Source: Chrysoporthe austroafricana
Taxonomy: Eukaryota; Ascomycota; Sordariomycetes; Diaporthales; Cryphonectriaceae
Assembly (NCBI GenBank): GCA_001051155.2
Contig: JYIP02000007.1
Location: 1,056,342-1,120,341, forward strand
DNA length: 64,000 nucleotides
Direction: 5' to 3'
The notes under the pieces were generated by a model that was not told the DNA's origin, did no database searches, and was given only the letters and a program-made list of their open reading frames with translations. Below are positions 1-12,202 of the stretch, piece by piece. Each line of letters begins with the position of its first letter. Within the stretch, counting starts at the first letter, position 1. Position numbers and translations under genes: made by a program.

Positions 1-1631
1 GGGTCGCAGCGTACCTGCTGTTCACTGGAGCCAGCCAGTCATGAAATTGTTAGGGCACAGGCCAGCTACCTTTCAACGCTAGTCCAACCCTGGGAATTCT
101 GCCAGGCGGCCAGTCGTATCTGCAGCTGGTCCGTGCACCTCTAATCCCATATATAAACCCGCCTCCCACCTGCTACAGCTTCGCTGTTCCCTTTCTCCTT
201 TTCCCTCCCCATCCTGGTGCACGGGCTTTACGCAATTCAGTGAAGGTTCGCCTGAGAATGCGTTTTTGCTAGTTGAAAACTATACTATGACCACTCCTAG
301 TCGGCTTCGGCTGGTTAGGGAATTTTTGGAACCCTCTGCATTCTTGACTGAGTCCTCATTGCACTTTCGTTGTCATCGGTGCCTGGCGCGCCGAGATGAG
401 GAAGGTTCGGACCAACGATCCCGCCTACGGGCGGCGACGACTTGACGGTAGTGCTGGTGTTGATGCCAGAGACGGGGTCTTCAGAATCGATTATCCATCC
501 CATCCTGCTCATGGTGTTGCTGTCCAAATCCTCATGCGTCCCATTTCCATACGTGTCCGTGAAATTTCTGCACCTGGAAGCTCAGTCGCGGTAGCCTGAC
601 CGGCCCCACACCCTCAACGCCTGCCTGCGCAGCTCGCGATGGTGGCGTCAACGGCCTCTGAATTTCAAGTTGTCCATTCTCTTTTTCCTAGGCAGACTAC
701 AGCCCGCGCACGACAGCTTCTTGCACGTGTCATTTGATCCCGTCTGTCACCGCTTGCTGACGGTGCTGCAGGCAGACGCGTCCACCCGTTGCAGCGAGCG
801 GTGCCTGTTGACCTGGCCCCATCGTTAGTCACAACCACCAACCACCTTAGTCACAATCACCCAGCCGAGACAAGGCGTACTCTGCTTTGTGCCTTCCATC
901 ATCATCTCCGCCTCGACTATCGGGCTCATTGCCAGCCACGCTGGCCATATCCAGTCCTTACCGCTCTTGTTCAGCCGCGGCTGCGGGCATAAGCGCTCAT
1001 AGGCTGCACTCTGAGGCTGCACTCTGCCTGACAGCAGCTACCCTCCTTTGAATTCTGAACATCGTCTCTGCACTCGGTGTCTAGGTCTCCACGATCGACC
1101 AGTATTGAGCTACCACGGCGAGAACATGTCTATGCTCTGTCGAGCTCACTACCGGGCACGCTTCCCGCCGGCCGCCCCGGCCGCCGATGCCAGTGCGCTG
1201 CTCCCAGCTCTGTCCGGCTTCAGCTGCCCTAGGTTACTATTTTAAATATCTCCGTCTTCAGGCTACAGTCAACCTCTCGTCGAGTTGCCGAGGCCATTCT
1301 CAGTCATGAGCTCTTCATGATGCTGTCAGTCTCTGCTCTGCTGCCGTGCACTCTCCTTTTTGGCCAGCTGCCTGGCCGGCCCAACACATAATGCTAGACC
1401 ACGTGAGTCGGAGACCTTCCTTTCTTGGGCAATGCAGAACCGCTTGATGCAAGTTCTTCTGGGACATCCTTACAGCGGAAGGTTCCCAGAGACAGAAGGG
1501 CGTTGAGGCCTGTACGCATCCGTGCCACCCATATGCAAGCCTTCCGCAGCGATCGTCTTGGCTGGCTCTCTACACAATTTCTCGAGATATCCGGCATGCA
1601 TCCAAGTCTGAACTACCCCTAGCTCTTTTCA
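1..1631. other. Intergenic, no gene supported
   Basis: No convincing gene is seen here. The short open frames on both strands (none above about 75 codons) have no recognisable motif. A TATA-like stretch lies near 150-157 and a CACGTG E-box at about 1399-1404. Confidence 0.5.
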
Positions 1632-2588
1632 ATGTTCGAGGGCTACCTGGAAGGTGCTCCTAAGGAAGAGAAGGAACGTATTGATGACTGTCTCTACAGG
1701 AGCATTTGTGATATTGCGACCTGCCACCAATTACTGAGTGCTATCCAGCTACATCAACCGGAGCAGTCGCATAGAGAGAAGACAGACTTTTCCAGATCAA
1801 CAGGGGATCGGCTGTCTTGGCGGATGATGATTGAGCAAAACAAGTTGATGACTTTGACGAAGCATAGAGATAGGGAGGCGATTCTCACAAGCGCTGGAAA
1901 TGCTCTATTTGAGTCGTTCAAAGAGTACAATCCCGGAGTAAAGCCTCGCACCCCGACTTGGGTTCATCAACAGCGGAAGCTTCGCGGCTCTCTGGGTGCT
2001 TTCTGGACTACGATCGAGATTCTCGTCAGGATCGAGTATGAAGGGGCAAGACTGTCGGTGGAAGAGGAAGAAGCTTTCTTCGGCATATTTCGCGCTGCTT
2101 CGGATCCTGAGAACCTCAAGGCCATCGAGGCTGAGGAGGAGGCGATATTGGCAAAGGCCTGGCAGTCTAGGAAGAGGTTGAACAATTCGACTGGATCCGC
2201 CCAGGCGAAGAAGGGTCAGGCCACCAGTGAGTTAACCGAGCCGTCTCAAGCCACCATCACAGCAGACATCAGCGAGCTCTTCATTTCATCTCCCGCGCAC
2301 TGAGAGACCCAGCTCATACTGGTGTCCCGCCAGTACTACGACGATGATTTTGCTGCCATGTTCCCTATCAGCAAGAGCGAAGCCACCCCAGGAGTGGAGT
2401 GGAACATCTTTGCCCGTGCTATGAGGGCTGTCGGCTGTCAGGTCAAGTCGAACGGGGCTAGAATGGATGTCACGTTCCGTCACGATAATTTTGGCAGCAT
2501 CGTCTTCTACAAGCCCCATTCTACCTCCAGGGTCGACCCTGTCCTGTTGCAGGTCTGGGGCAAGAGGCTGGCGACGCGGTTCCGTTGA
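1632..2588 (+). CDS. Uncharacterised fungal-specific family protein, probably two exons
   Basis: The frame opens at ATG 1632 and runs to TGA 2301-2303, then continues in the same frame to 2588. A candidate intron 2227-2304 (donor GTGAGT, 78 nt, phase 1) would remove that stop and give 292 aa as join(1632..2226,2305..2588). The protein resembles a large uncharacterised family of filamentous fungi: an N-terminal helical part (HQPEQS, NKLMTLTKHR, then GNALFESFKEYNPG), a charged linker, and a C-terminal domain with a W-F-AM core (VEWNIFARAM) ending in GKRLATRFR. Function is unknown. The acceptor is weak and its branch site is not obvious, so a real in-frame stop, for example a RIP change of CGA to TGA, remains possible. 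I am fairly sure of the family and unsure of the splice. Confidence 0.55.
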
Positions 2589-4039
2589 AGCCATGAGCGT
2601 TTTGTCGTCAAGACCTTGCAAGAGATTGGTTTTGAAACAACACAAGGTTTGGGCTTGATAAATCCTTCGATTGTGTATGCCGATAGCTTAGGAGGTGTAC
2701 GGCAGACCAATACTCTAAGCATCAGTCTAGACCCAGCATCGATGTCATTCTGTTCCAAGCAGGAAGAGGCCAAGAGTCTTGGGAATGGTCGTGCTGGACT
2801 GATTGACAAAGAGCTGTACGGGTCTTGCAGATATGATAATGAAAGGGAAAGAAGAGAAATAAAAATTGGCCGAGTTGACGAGGGCTGATGATGGCCAACA
2901 AGAGGATCGGAACTGAGAAGGCCCGACGACAATAGCTTCGTGGCCCTAATGGGGCAAGTTTAACGAAGTCTGATAGAGCAGATGCAAGATTCCATCTGAA
3001 GGACTCAGTTTAATCTGATATTTAGGGATGTGACTTATGCCTCTGTTTTTGTCCTGTGAGCTGTGATGCAATTTGGCCCTCTCTCGTGTCTGCAATACCA
3101 GGATCACGGTTCCCCTAATTCACACATTGTCAGTGACAAATGCCAACGCGCTTGTTCAGCCGTGCGTCTTAGAACATTCCAGCGTCTCAGAGCTCGGCAG
3201 CCGTGGCAGCTGCAAGTATTAGAATAGAGTCAGCATCGAAGACATACCCGAGACTATAAATTTAAGGCCCGGGTCGGAGTCCACATCACACTAGAGACGT
3301 AGGCATTAAAGGCGTTAATCTAATCAAGTATCAGCGGTACGGCGTTGAGGCGATTTTCGGACCAGCAGCGACGGCTCACCTGTTTTGACGAGTATAGTCG
3401 GACCTGAGGAACTCAACAGGAACCAGTCGGGCTTGGATGGGAGCTACTCTTTCTCGATTCCATAGGCTCATGTCAACGCAGCCGTTCTATGCATGCTTTG
3501 TCAACCAACTCGGCTTTTTTTGTCTCTGGAGCCAATGATGATGATCCTCTGACATCGGCGGACATGCTATGGCCCTCGGATTGATTCCAACCCACTTCTT
3601 TTGGATAGGTCACACGATAGTGGAAGGCGAAAGTTCCAGAGATTGGAAATCCATCCACATACACACGCACGCACTCATCGTCACACATCTCACTTACTAC
3701 ACAGGTATACTAACAATCTCTACCAAACGTCAGCGAGTCTTGTGTTATACATATTCAGGCTCGACCCATCCTGCGACTGGCAGCTCTTCAACGTTGATTG
3801 TAGCTTGGCGCCAGCGTGCGAGACAATTTCATCCCGGATGTTTTTGCCAAGTGAGACGTCGACGCTAGGGAGGCATACCAAAGTGCATTCCCGAGTTCCT
3901 GAATGAATTCCTTGGCATCCGATCATCTGCTATTAGGGAGTGATAATTGGATTAATAGATCATCGTTTCCCCAGTGTCAGTTTCTAGATATACGAAAGAT
4001 GTGGTTGACAAATTCCCTCTGGGTGACCCTCTGTCGAAA
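2589..4039. other. Intergenic, nothing recognised
   Basis: This 1.4-kb stretch between the family protein and the DUF5672 gene has only short open frames without motifs. The last few hundred bases presumably hold the promoter and leader of the downstream gene. Confidence 0.45.
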
Positions 4040-5122
4040 ATGCTACGCAAAAGCTTTCTCGGATGTACCAGCAATGCTCGCCAAACCTATATCCTTGGAT
4101 TCCTGATGACTGTGGTCCTCTTATGGGCTTGGAATCCCAAAATCTCAATGTCATCCCTTTTAGGCCCGGTCTCATCGGCATCTGCGACCTTCTCCATGAA
4201 AGAAGCGGTTGCTGTGACTCCCCGGCTCAACACATCATGGCACACGCAACTTGCAGTCGAGATGGCCACCGACAAGGCTGGGCTCACATCAGTTAAAACG
4301 CCATACGGTCCCCTGAACAGAACACGCGTGGCGCTGCTCATGGAAAATAGGCCACTACCATATCTCATCCCTCTACTGCTCCATTTCATAGCGGTTGTTC
4401 CCCCAGAGTGGTCGTTTCGCTTCATGGGCTCCGAAGAGTCCATCGCAATGATGGAGTCCAATCCGACAATACGCCAGTACATCCAGAACAAGAAGCTCTT
4501 TGTCGACCTTATCCCCTATGATGTCGTCCCAGCTATCAGCGACTACACCAATGTGAACCACCTGCTGACAAGACCCTGGCTCTACGAGGAATGGCTCTGG
4601 CCTGCGGAATGGCTCTTTCTCTTTCAGGATGACAGTATGATCTGCTCGGCATCAAAGAAGACACTGAACGACTTCGTCGATGAGAACTGGTCGTTCCTCG
4701 GTGTCTCGGTCCAAAGTACAACCCGTCCCCACGCCATGGGCGGCGGCTTTTCTTTGCGAAAGGTGCCGCACCTCATCGAGCTGCTGCACACATACCCGAT
4801 GGAACAGTGGGCCGTCGAAGGGAACCACGCGTCGGAGGACTATTACTTCTCTATGGCGCTGTCTGATAGGGCGTGGGCAAAGCAGCCGATCGGGGAGCAG
4901 GCCATCAAGTTCGGGGTGGTCATCGATTTCCATTCCGATCCAGAGGAGATGCCGCTCGGTTTCCATCCGTATTCATCGGATGGAATGTTCAGAGGGCCAA
5001 AAGGACAGGAAAATCAGGACAAGGCGTATGCATATTGCCCAGAGCTCGCGATTATCTCCGTTGGCCGCTGGGATTGTGAATGTCATCCGAATGCGGCAAG
5101 ACCTGGTGGGCTTGGAGGCTGA
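4040..5122 (+). CDS. DUF5672 family type II membrane protein (glycosyltransferase-like)
   Basis: Single-exon gene of 360 aa. The open frame extends to a GTG at 3974, but the first ATG is 4040. This start puts a short basic tail (MLRK) before a hydrophobic segment at about residues 17-31, as in Golgi signal-anchor proteins. The body matches the DUF5672 pattern: an ALLMENRPLPYLIPLLLHF block, then FLFQDDSMIC, where the acidic pair is of the kind used for metal and nucleotide sugar in glycosyltransferases, then MGGGFSLRK and EDYYFSM. From family knowledge, DUF5672 proteins are predicted glycosyltransferases. The donor and acceptor sugars cannot be told from the sequence. No neighbour suggests a pathway. 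Family assignment is strong; enzymatic role is inference. Confidence 0.85.
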   Translation: MLRKSFLGCTSNARQTYILGFLMTVVLLWAWNPKISMSSLLGPVSSASATFSMKEAVAVTPRLNTSWHTQLAVEMATDKAGLTSVKTPYGPLNRTRVALLMENRPLPYLIPLLLHFIAVVPPEWSFRFMGSEESIAMMESNPTIRQYIQNKKLFVDLIPYDVVPAISDYTNVNHLLTRPWLYEEWLWPAEWLFLFQDDSMICSASKKTLNDFVDENWSFLGVSVQSTTRPHAMGGGFSLRKVPHLIELLHTYPMEQWAVEGNHASEDYYFSMALSDRAWAKQPIGEQAIKFGVVIDFHSDPEEMPLGFHPYSSDGMFRGPKGQENQDKAYAYCPELAIISVGRWDCECHPNAARPGGLGG

Positions 5123-5831
5123 TAAGTGAAAAAACCATCGTTACCAAAGTGAGAGAATATAGGTTGTTATAAGTTCTTAATTTCCCTGTTGACGAGCATC
5201 GGCAGGTTTCCGGGAGCCTGAATATTAGCTGATCTGGGCAGATCGAAGCGGTGACTGATCTACTCTCTGTGATGAGAGACTGGTTATTTGACTTTCGACC
5301 TTGAACGCCCGCCTATTTAGGTCGCCTAGCAACTTAACGGAGGGTTTCGCGATTATTGAAAACTACGACTTGTGACCCACAACCAACGTCTAGATCTCAC
5401 TGCTTTGAAGAACAAGCTTGATTGCCCGAGACAGCCATGCCACGAAATGCATTCGAATGTCAACAGGATTCCATGCTACAACTGAAGACGTGCGTTGAGG
5501 AGAACAAATTCTCTTAATTCTTATCTAAATGTGCTTCGGGCCTCGGAAAACTCCTGTACACCATTGCCGCAAAGTTCAAAGGTCAAGAAAAGTGTAAGAA
5601 CCGGGGTACAGTACCAGAATCTAGTTAGATGTGGATCGCATGCTTAGACGTCTTCCGAGACCGGGCCGGGCAAGATAGCTCCGAGATTTGGTCAGACACT
5701 GTTCGGATGGCGACATATGGTCTTTGCGAGAAGCGAGAAACCCTTCTCTGGTGTTTATTAACTAACACTTAAGCCGTTCTCCTCGAGTTGCTTCTAACGC
5801 TGGTCCCAATAAGCACAGGGCCATCTTGAAA
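5123..5831. other. Intergenic, putative 5-oxoprolinase promoter side
   Basis: No gene is seen in this roughly 700-bp gap. It lies upstream of the 5-oxoprolinase start and carries no motif I can name with confidence. Confidence 0.45.
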
Positions 5832-8800
5832 ATGCCGGGAATCAGAGTCGCCATTGACCGCGGCGGCACATTCTGCGATGTGATTGCTCAGATTCCCAAT
5901 AGAGAGCCATTAATTTTCAAGTTACTATCCGAGGATCCAGCGAGTTACGGAGATGCTCCCACAGAGGCGATTCGAAGGGTGCTCGAAATAGCGGAAGGCA
6001 GGAAGATACCGCTGGAAGAGAAGCTAGATGGCTCCCGAATAGGTGGGTGCAGAGAATCCAAGCCAGTAATAGAACTTTATTAGATCAGTGAACATTTGCT
6101 AAACACTGCTTAGCCAGAATCATGTCGTATCGGGACCACAATTGCCACCAATGCGTTGCTGGAGCAAAAGGGAGAGAAATTTGCCCTGCTCACTACTAAA
6201 GGCCACAAGGATGTCTGTGTCATTGGAGATCAGTCTCGACCTAAATTATTCGACTTGAGGGTCCGCAAGGCGCAGGTTCTACACGACAGAGTCATTGAAA
6301 TAGACGAGCGAGTGACTATTGAGGACTACGACTTGAATCCTCAGCCTCTAGATAAGCACAGAGAACTGGCGGATTCGAATCTTGTCAGAACGGCTAGCGG
6401 TGAGATCATCCGCGTCCTGAGGAGACCAGACCCCGCGCTCGTCAGGAAACAGTTGCTGCAATTGTTAAATGAGGGCCACTCATCGCTGGCGGTCTCATTT
6501 ATGCACGCCTACGTGTATCCGGAGCACGAGGATATAGTGGCGAACATAGCACGAGAGGTCGGTTTCAAATACGTGACGACATCTTCCGGCACCAGCCCAA
6601 ACATCAAATTCCTGATCAGAAGCAATTCAACCTGCTCCGAAGCCTATCTCTACCCAGTAATCAAGCGATACGTAGAGAACTTCGAGAACGGATTCGAGAC
6701 CTTACCTCAAAGAGTGGAATTCATGTGCTCCGACGGTGGACTCAAGCAAGCTCACAAATTCAGGGGCAATGAAGCATTACTGAGCGGCCCAGCTGGTGGT
6801 GTCGTCGGTATCTCCAGATCCTGCTATGATTCTGAAGATGGCACGGCAATCATTGGTTTCGATATGGGTGGAACAAGCACAGATGTCTCGAGATACGATG
6901 GGAGATACGACTATATCACAGAAGCTACCATCGCAGGAAGGACTATCAACGTGCCGATGTTGAATATTGCAACCGTCGCAGCTGGTGGCGGCTCGATTCT
7001 GTTTGCAAGAAATGGACTTTTGGTTGTCGGTCCGGAGAGCGCTGGAGCCCATCCGGGGCCAGCTTGCTATCGCAAAGGGGGGCCTCTGACGGTGACAGAT
7101 GCGAACTTATTTCTTGGCCGTCTAGTCCTCTCATCATTCCCCTCGATCTTTGGTCCGAATGCGGACCAAACATTGGACACGACCGTCATTATTCAAAAGT
7201 TCAGCGATATTACCGCTGACTTTAATAGCCAGACTGGGCAGAACTTGTCACCTGAGGATGTCGCATTGGGATTCTTGAATATTGCTAACGAGGCAATGAG
7301 TCGACCCATCAGAAACGCAACAGAAGCTCGTGGTTTTGCACCAGAGAATCACAACCTGGTCTGCTTCGGAGGAGCAGGCGGCCAGCATGCATGCTCCGTT
7401 GCTGAGAAACTAGGCATAAGAAGGGTCTTGATCCATCGTTGGTCATCACTTCTTTCTGCTCATGGTATCTCTCTAGCAGAGCTACAATATGAATTCTTCG
7501 AACCATATGCGGAAAGACTGAATCCTGGCGCATTGCACCATGTCAGGTCGCGATTCGCAGCCCTGAGACAGAAAGTGGCCAGGGAACTCCAAGCCCAGGG
7601 TGCGGACGAACAATCGCTGAACTTCGAGGAGACTCTGGTGCTCCGGTACTTCGGAACGGACACAAACATCACGGTTCCGGAGCCAGACGACGGAGACTAC
7701 GCAAGAGCATTCGGGGACATACATTTGAGGGAATTCGCCTTTTCGATGAACAGGGACATCATAATCGAGTCAATCAAGGTCAGGGGCACCGGAAGTGCAG
7801 TTAAGCAGACTCAAGAACAGCCACACTGGGACGAACTGAAACACATTTTGGCAAATCCATCACTGAACAGCCCAGAACCTTCTTCTGAACAGAGGGTCTA
7901 CATTGAAGGGGCATGGATAAAGACTGAGGTCTATGAACTAGGGGACCTTCCAGAAAGAAGCGTCATTACCGGTCCTGCTTTGATTATCGACAAGACTCAG
8001 ACGATTTTCGTGGAGCCGACGTTCAAAGCCGTGGTCTTGGCCCACCATGTCGTCTTGGAGAAGCTAGACGAGGGTGAGCGGACCACCTGCAGTGCTGAGC
8101 TTACTGAGGTTGAGGGTATCGAGAACCCCATTCAACTTTCTGTCTTCGCCCATCGGTTCATGGCCATTGCGGAGCAGATGGGCAATACCCTACAACGGAC
8201 ATCGATCTCGACAAGTATCAAAGAACGGCTGGACTTCTCTTGCGCAATTTTCTCACCCGGCGGCAAGCTTATTGCAAATGCGCCTCACATCCCAATTCAT
8301 CTTGGCAGTATGCAGTTTGCCATCCAGGCCCAGCATCGACATTGGCTAGGGAGGTTGCAGGATGGAGACGTCCTTCTTACGAATCACCCTCAGTGGGGAG
8401 GCACACATTTGCCAGACCTCACTGTCATCACGCCAGTATTTTTGGGTGACATGATCGCCTTCTATGTGGCTTCAAGAGGTCATCATACAGATATTGGAGG
8501 CAAGGGGATCACCTCCATGATGCCAGAGTCGAAGGAGCTTTGGGAAGAAGGGATTAACATCGAAACCATGAAAATTGTGAGCGAAGGCGAATTTCTCGAG
8601 CATGAAGTGTGTGCAGCCTTCCGGAGGGCGGGCGAGTTCCCCGGCTGCAGCGTAACTCGTCGGATTGGTGACAACATCTCCGACCTTAAGGCGCAGGTAT
8701 CTGCCAATCAGCGTGGAATTGTGCTCCTGCGCAAGCTTTGCGATGAGTACTCTCTGCCGATCGTGCACAAATATATGAATGGGATCCAGAGGAATGCCGA

Positions 8801-9728
8801 GTTGGCGGTCCGGGAGTGGTTCAAGAAGATCGCTAAGGACCACCCGAAGCCGCTTACAGCCACGGACTACCTTGACGATGGGACGCCCATGAGTGTAACC
8901 ATCACCATCGACGAAAATACTGGAGGAGCTGTGTACGACTTTAGCGGGTCTGGTCCACAGATATGGGGCAACTACAATTGCCCCATTTCGATCTGCCACT
9001 CTTCTATCATCTATACCATTCGCTGTTTGGTCGATAGTGATATCCCTCTCAACGAAGGCTGTCTGGCTCCGGTTGAAATTCGAGTGCCGCCCGGTTCCGT
9101 TCTGAACCCGTCGCCTGCTGTAGCCATCTGCGGCTCGACGCTCGCCAGCCAACGTGTAGTCGACACTATCCTGAGGGCTTTTGGGCGGCACGCCGCTAGC
9201 TCTGGCTGTGCGAACAGTTTTGGCTGGGGCATGGGTGGGAAGGACCCGGAGACGGGCAAGGTTCTGCCAGGCTGGAACTATGGCGAGACCGTCGCTGGTG
9301 GAGTTGGAGCTTGTGAGGGTTATGACGGCGAGCATGGAACTCACGTCCATTCGACGAACACAAGAGCTACGGATCCCGAGATTGTCGAGAAGCGAACTGC
9401 CGTCTTGGTCAGGAAGGATGAGATCCGGCCTGGAAGCGGTGGCAAAGGTAGGTGGACGGGCGGCTGTGGGATCACCCGTGAGGTTGAGGCACGGATACCG
9501 TTGAAGTTCAGTATTCTGTCAGATAGACGTGTCTTCAGACCATATGGCATGGCGGGTGGGCTACCTGGGGAGGCGGGCCTGAACTTTGCTTTCAAATATA
9601 CGGGTAAGGGCAACGAGCAAGAGAGGATTAGTCTTGGTGGCAAGGCTGTCGTGAATCTACAGGCCGGGGAGTGGATGCAGATAAACTCATCGGGAGGTGG
9701 TGGCTATGGAGTTCCTGACGAGGTCTGA
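5832..9728 (+). CDS. OXP1: 5-oxoprolinase (ATP-hydrolysing)
   Basis: Model join(5832..6042,6118..9728), 1273 aa, the usual size for fungal 5-oxoprolinase. The 75-nt intron has GT donor, a TGCTAAAC-like branch site and CAG acceptor; joining restores the conserved run into RIGTTIATNALLE. The enzyme opens 5-oxo-L-proline to L-glutamate with ATP in the cytosolic glutathione cycle. The N-terminal hydantoinase A half starts with VAIDRGGTFCDV (residues about 5-16) and carries a second nucleotide-type motif FDMGGTSTDV near residue 318. The hydantoinase B half begins near residue 741 and includes NHPQWGGTHLPD and a Gly-rich tail. No frameshift or missing block is seen. It is unlinked to other glutathione genes here. 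Plain hydantoinase or acetone carboxylase is less likely because both halves are fused. Confidence 0.95.
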
Positions 9729-9844
9729 TTTCCAATCATATGAAGGATATATTGAATCTAATAAAGTCCGAAGGCTGGTATTATCACCCAAGTCCAAGAC
9801 TCCTCACTCAATTGAATATTTGCTACGAGCTAAACAGTAATTAA

Positions 9845-10963
9845 TTACGCCCCACTGTCCAACAACACAACCTCGGCCTCTGCGCTGCCCACACTCTCAA
9901 TAGCAAGTTTATCCCCCGCATTGACGCCGTCGATAAAGGCTCCGTCACCCTCCTCGAGCACTGCGTCTTCTCTTCCGTCCAGCTTGATCTTGGCCTCGCC
10001 ACTCTTGGTCATCGGCAAGTGCACATACACCTTTCTCTTGTTCGCTTGCTTCATATCCGGGCTGAACTTCGCATCCGCGCCAACCTTCCACTCGAGCTTC
10101 TGCTCCGGCGCGATGATGGCCGCAGCCATCACGAAATCGGCATGGATGGGGATTGTTCCCTCGATGGTGGGCTTCGCCTCCTCCTCCTCATGCTTGGTCG
10201 CGTCCTCGCCGGCCTTGAGCGGGCTGAGGATCTTGACGAAGCCCTTGCGCTTCTCCTCCTCGGAGAAGTTCTTAGTGTGATAGCGAGGCATCAGGCCGCG
10301 CTTCCATGGGACGGCCCAAATCTGCAAGAAGTGCACGGTGTCCGAGCGGTGCTCATTCATCTCAGAGTGCGCAATTCCAGTACCACCGGTCGTGAACTGG
10401 ACGTCGCCGCGGTGCATGCGGTAGAACTTGTCTGACTGGCCGCCCTCGGCACCCTTGCGCAGCATCGAGTCCCGGTGTGTGAGCTCTCCGGACAGAATGT
10501 ACGAGAAGATCTCGAAGTCCCGGTGCGGATGCGTGGGAAAGCCGGATTGCGCTTTTACACGGTCCTCATTTAGGACGCGCAGCGCGCCGAAAGACGTGTA
10601 GCGTGGATCATACCCTTGGTTTGGTTAGTGTGTGGCGGCAGAGAATGGAAACGAGGACGTACAGTCTGCAAAACTGAAGCTATGGTAGGTGTTCAGCCAG
10701 CCATGGTCACTGTGGCCACGAGTGGCGGACCTGTGTGGCGATATCTTTGCGTGGTGGAGTGTCTTCGACATGGCGGACTTGAGCATGAGTTCCGAGTTCT
10801 CGTCCGAATCTGTAGTGTTGGCTTTTGAGTATGTGAAGATTTGTAACAGTGAGCTGGTGTTGGGTGGTGAGTACTCGATCAATTTCGTGAGAGTTGTAGA
10901 AGTGTAAATGAGAAAAGACAATGATGCTACGAGGATCGAGACGACGAGGATAAAACGCTTCAT
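9845..10963 (-). CDS. Pirin family protein with N-terminal hydrophobic segment
   Basis: Model complement(join(9845..10614,10663..10963)), 356 aa; the 48-nt intron has donor GTACGT and acceptor AAG, and joining gives the pirin run SFADWYDPRYTSFGAL. The N-terminal cupin holds the metal-site pattern FPTHPHRDFEIFSYILSGEL, followed by HRGDVQFTTGGTGIAHSE. The C-terminal cupin is more diverged. Pirins are iron-binding bicupins; fungal ones are suggested to have quercetinase-like activity or transcription-linked roles. The first ATG gives about 60 residues before the domain, beginning with a hydrophobic stretch (residues about 4-20) that could be a signal anchor or mitochondrial leader. Internal ATGs at 10786 and 10771 would give an ordinary soluble pirin. 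Which start is used is not resolved. It is convergent with the 5-oxoprolinase gene, 116 bp apart. Confidence 0.88.
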
Positions 10964-12202
10964 ATACACGGCGGACGGCTCGAAGCGGGCCAGAGATGAG
11001 GACTTTGATTAGAGATAGGTTGGTGATGCTTTGCTAAGGAGATAGTGTCTTGATTCAGCAGTCGTCGGATTTATTAAATTTCGTCTGCGTTGACCATCCC
11101 GCCACATTAGCCCCGTCTCCGCATTACATAGGTAGACAGGTACGCAATTTTCCTATCTTCCATAGCGGTGGTACAGCTGGTCATGATTAGCAGATGCTGA
11201 CAGAGAGTCCGGCGAAAAACACCCCACAGCCTAGCAAGGAATTGCCGTCTTCCTTTTAATCAGCACGGCGTCATCCCTGACTCAGCCGCAAGGCTAGCTT
11301 TGTCAACTGGCAACAGCTGGCGCTGACCTAGTGACGTTCCAAATTCGACCAAGGAGTTCTGCAAATTTGAGATAAAAGCAAAATAGTCTGCCGGTATAAT
11401 GATCGATATTTGCTAAGTGCCTTTTTGATTAACTGTTTAATACTATTGACCGGCAGGCCGGAACGTTGAATTTTGTAAAAGATTCTCAAACTTATTACTG
11501 CCACATGTACTCTGGCCCGACTCATTTCTTGACGCTGTGTCATGACTTTCTGACAACCGGGTCGCCGGCTAGGATCATGCAGGATTCCACATATGTTACT
11601 GTTTAAGAAGGGACAAGGACAAGGCAGGAATACAAGTGCACAGTTGCGGCACGCGAATAGTCGCCATCGGGTGAGATGGCAGGCATATTATCAGTCAGCC
11701 AGGCCCTTGGGAAATGCCGTACCCTGCTCGCTGGTCAGCTCTTTATCTGCGCAGTCGTCTGCAAAGGCGGATACGCCTGCCTCTAAGGTAAATATACTAG
11801 TAGATACCCCGTCCTAAGACCGTCGAATATATTGTTTTCAGCGTACTTCCGTTCAGAGTACCACAATATTCCTCACGTATACGTTACAGTCCGTCAGTGA
11901 CATCATTAGCCTCTTCGGGCGAACGAGTGCGAGGTCCTCTTAAATAGCAAACTCTTTGGAGAGTTTAGATCTTTAAGAAGGGCAATTCTTCAAGCGGTCA
12001 TTCCAAATCATCGATAATGCTCAGTACATCGGTGAAAATTAGAAGGAGGTCAAGGCATCTCCCTTAGAAAATAAGCCTTTTTGTACTACCCACACGTCCC
12101 TTTAACTCGGTTCTCACACAAACATTGTAGCCTAGAAGATGTGTTGGATCGAGCCACGTAAACTTGAATCCAGATTCATAGTTAGGCAGTGTAATAAAGA
12201 AA
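10964..12202. other. Intergenic, nothing recognised
   Basis: This 1.2-kb gap lies upstream of the pirin gene and downstream of the short-chain dehydrogenase. It contains a run of AT-rich sequence near 11,380-11,480 and no supported gene. Confidence 0.45.

Noticed and set aside
8472..9350. A 292-codon minus-strand open frame
   Set aside because: Antisense to the hydantoinase B half of 5-oxoprolinase; no protein motif.
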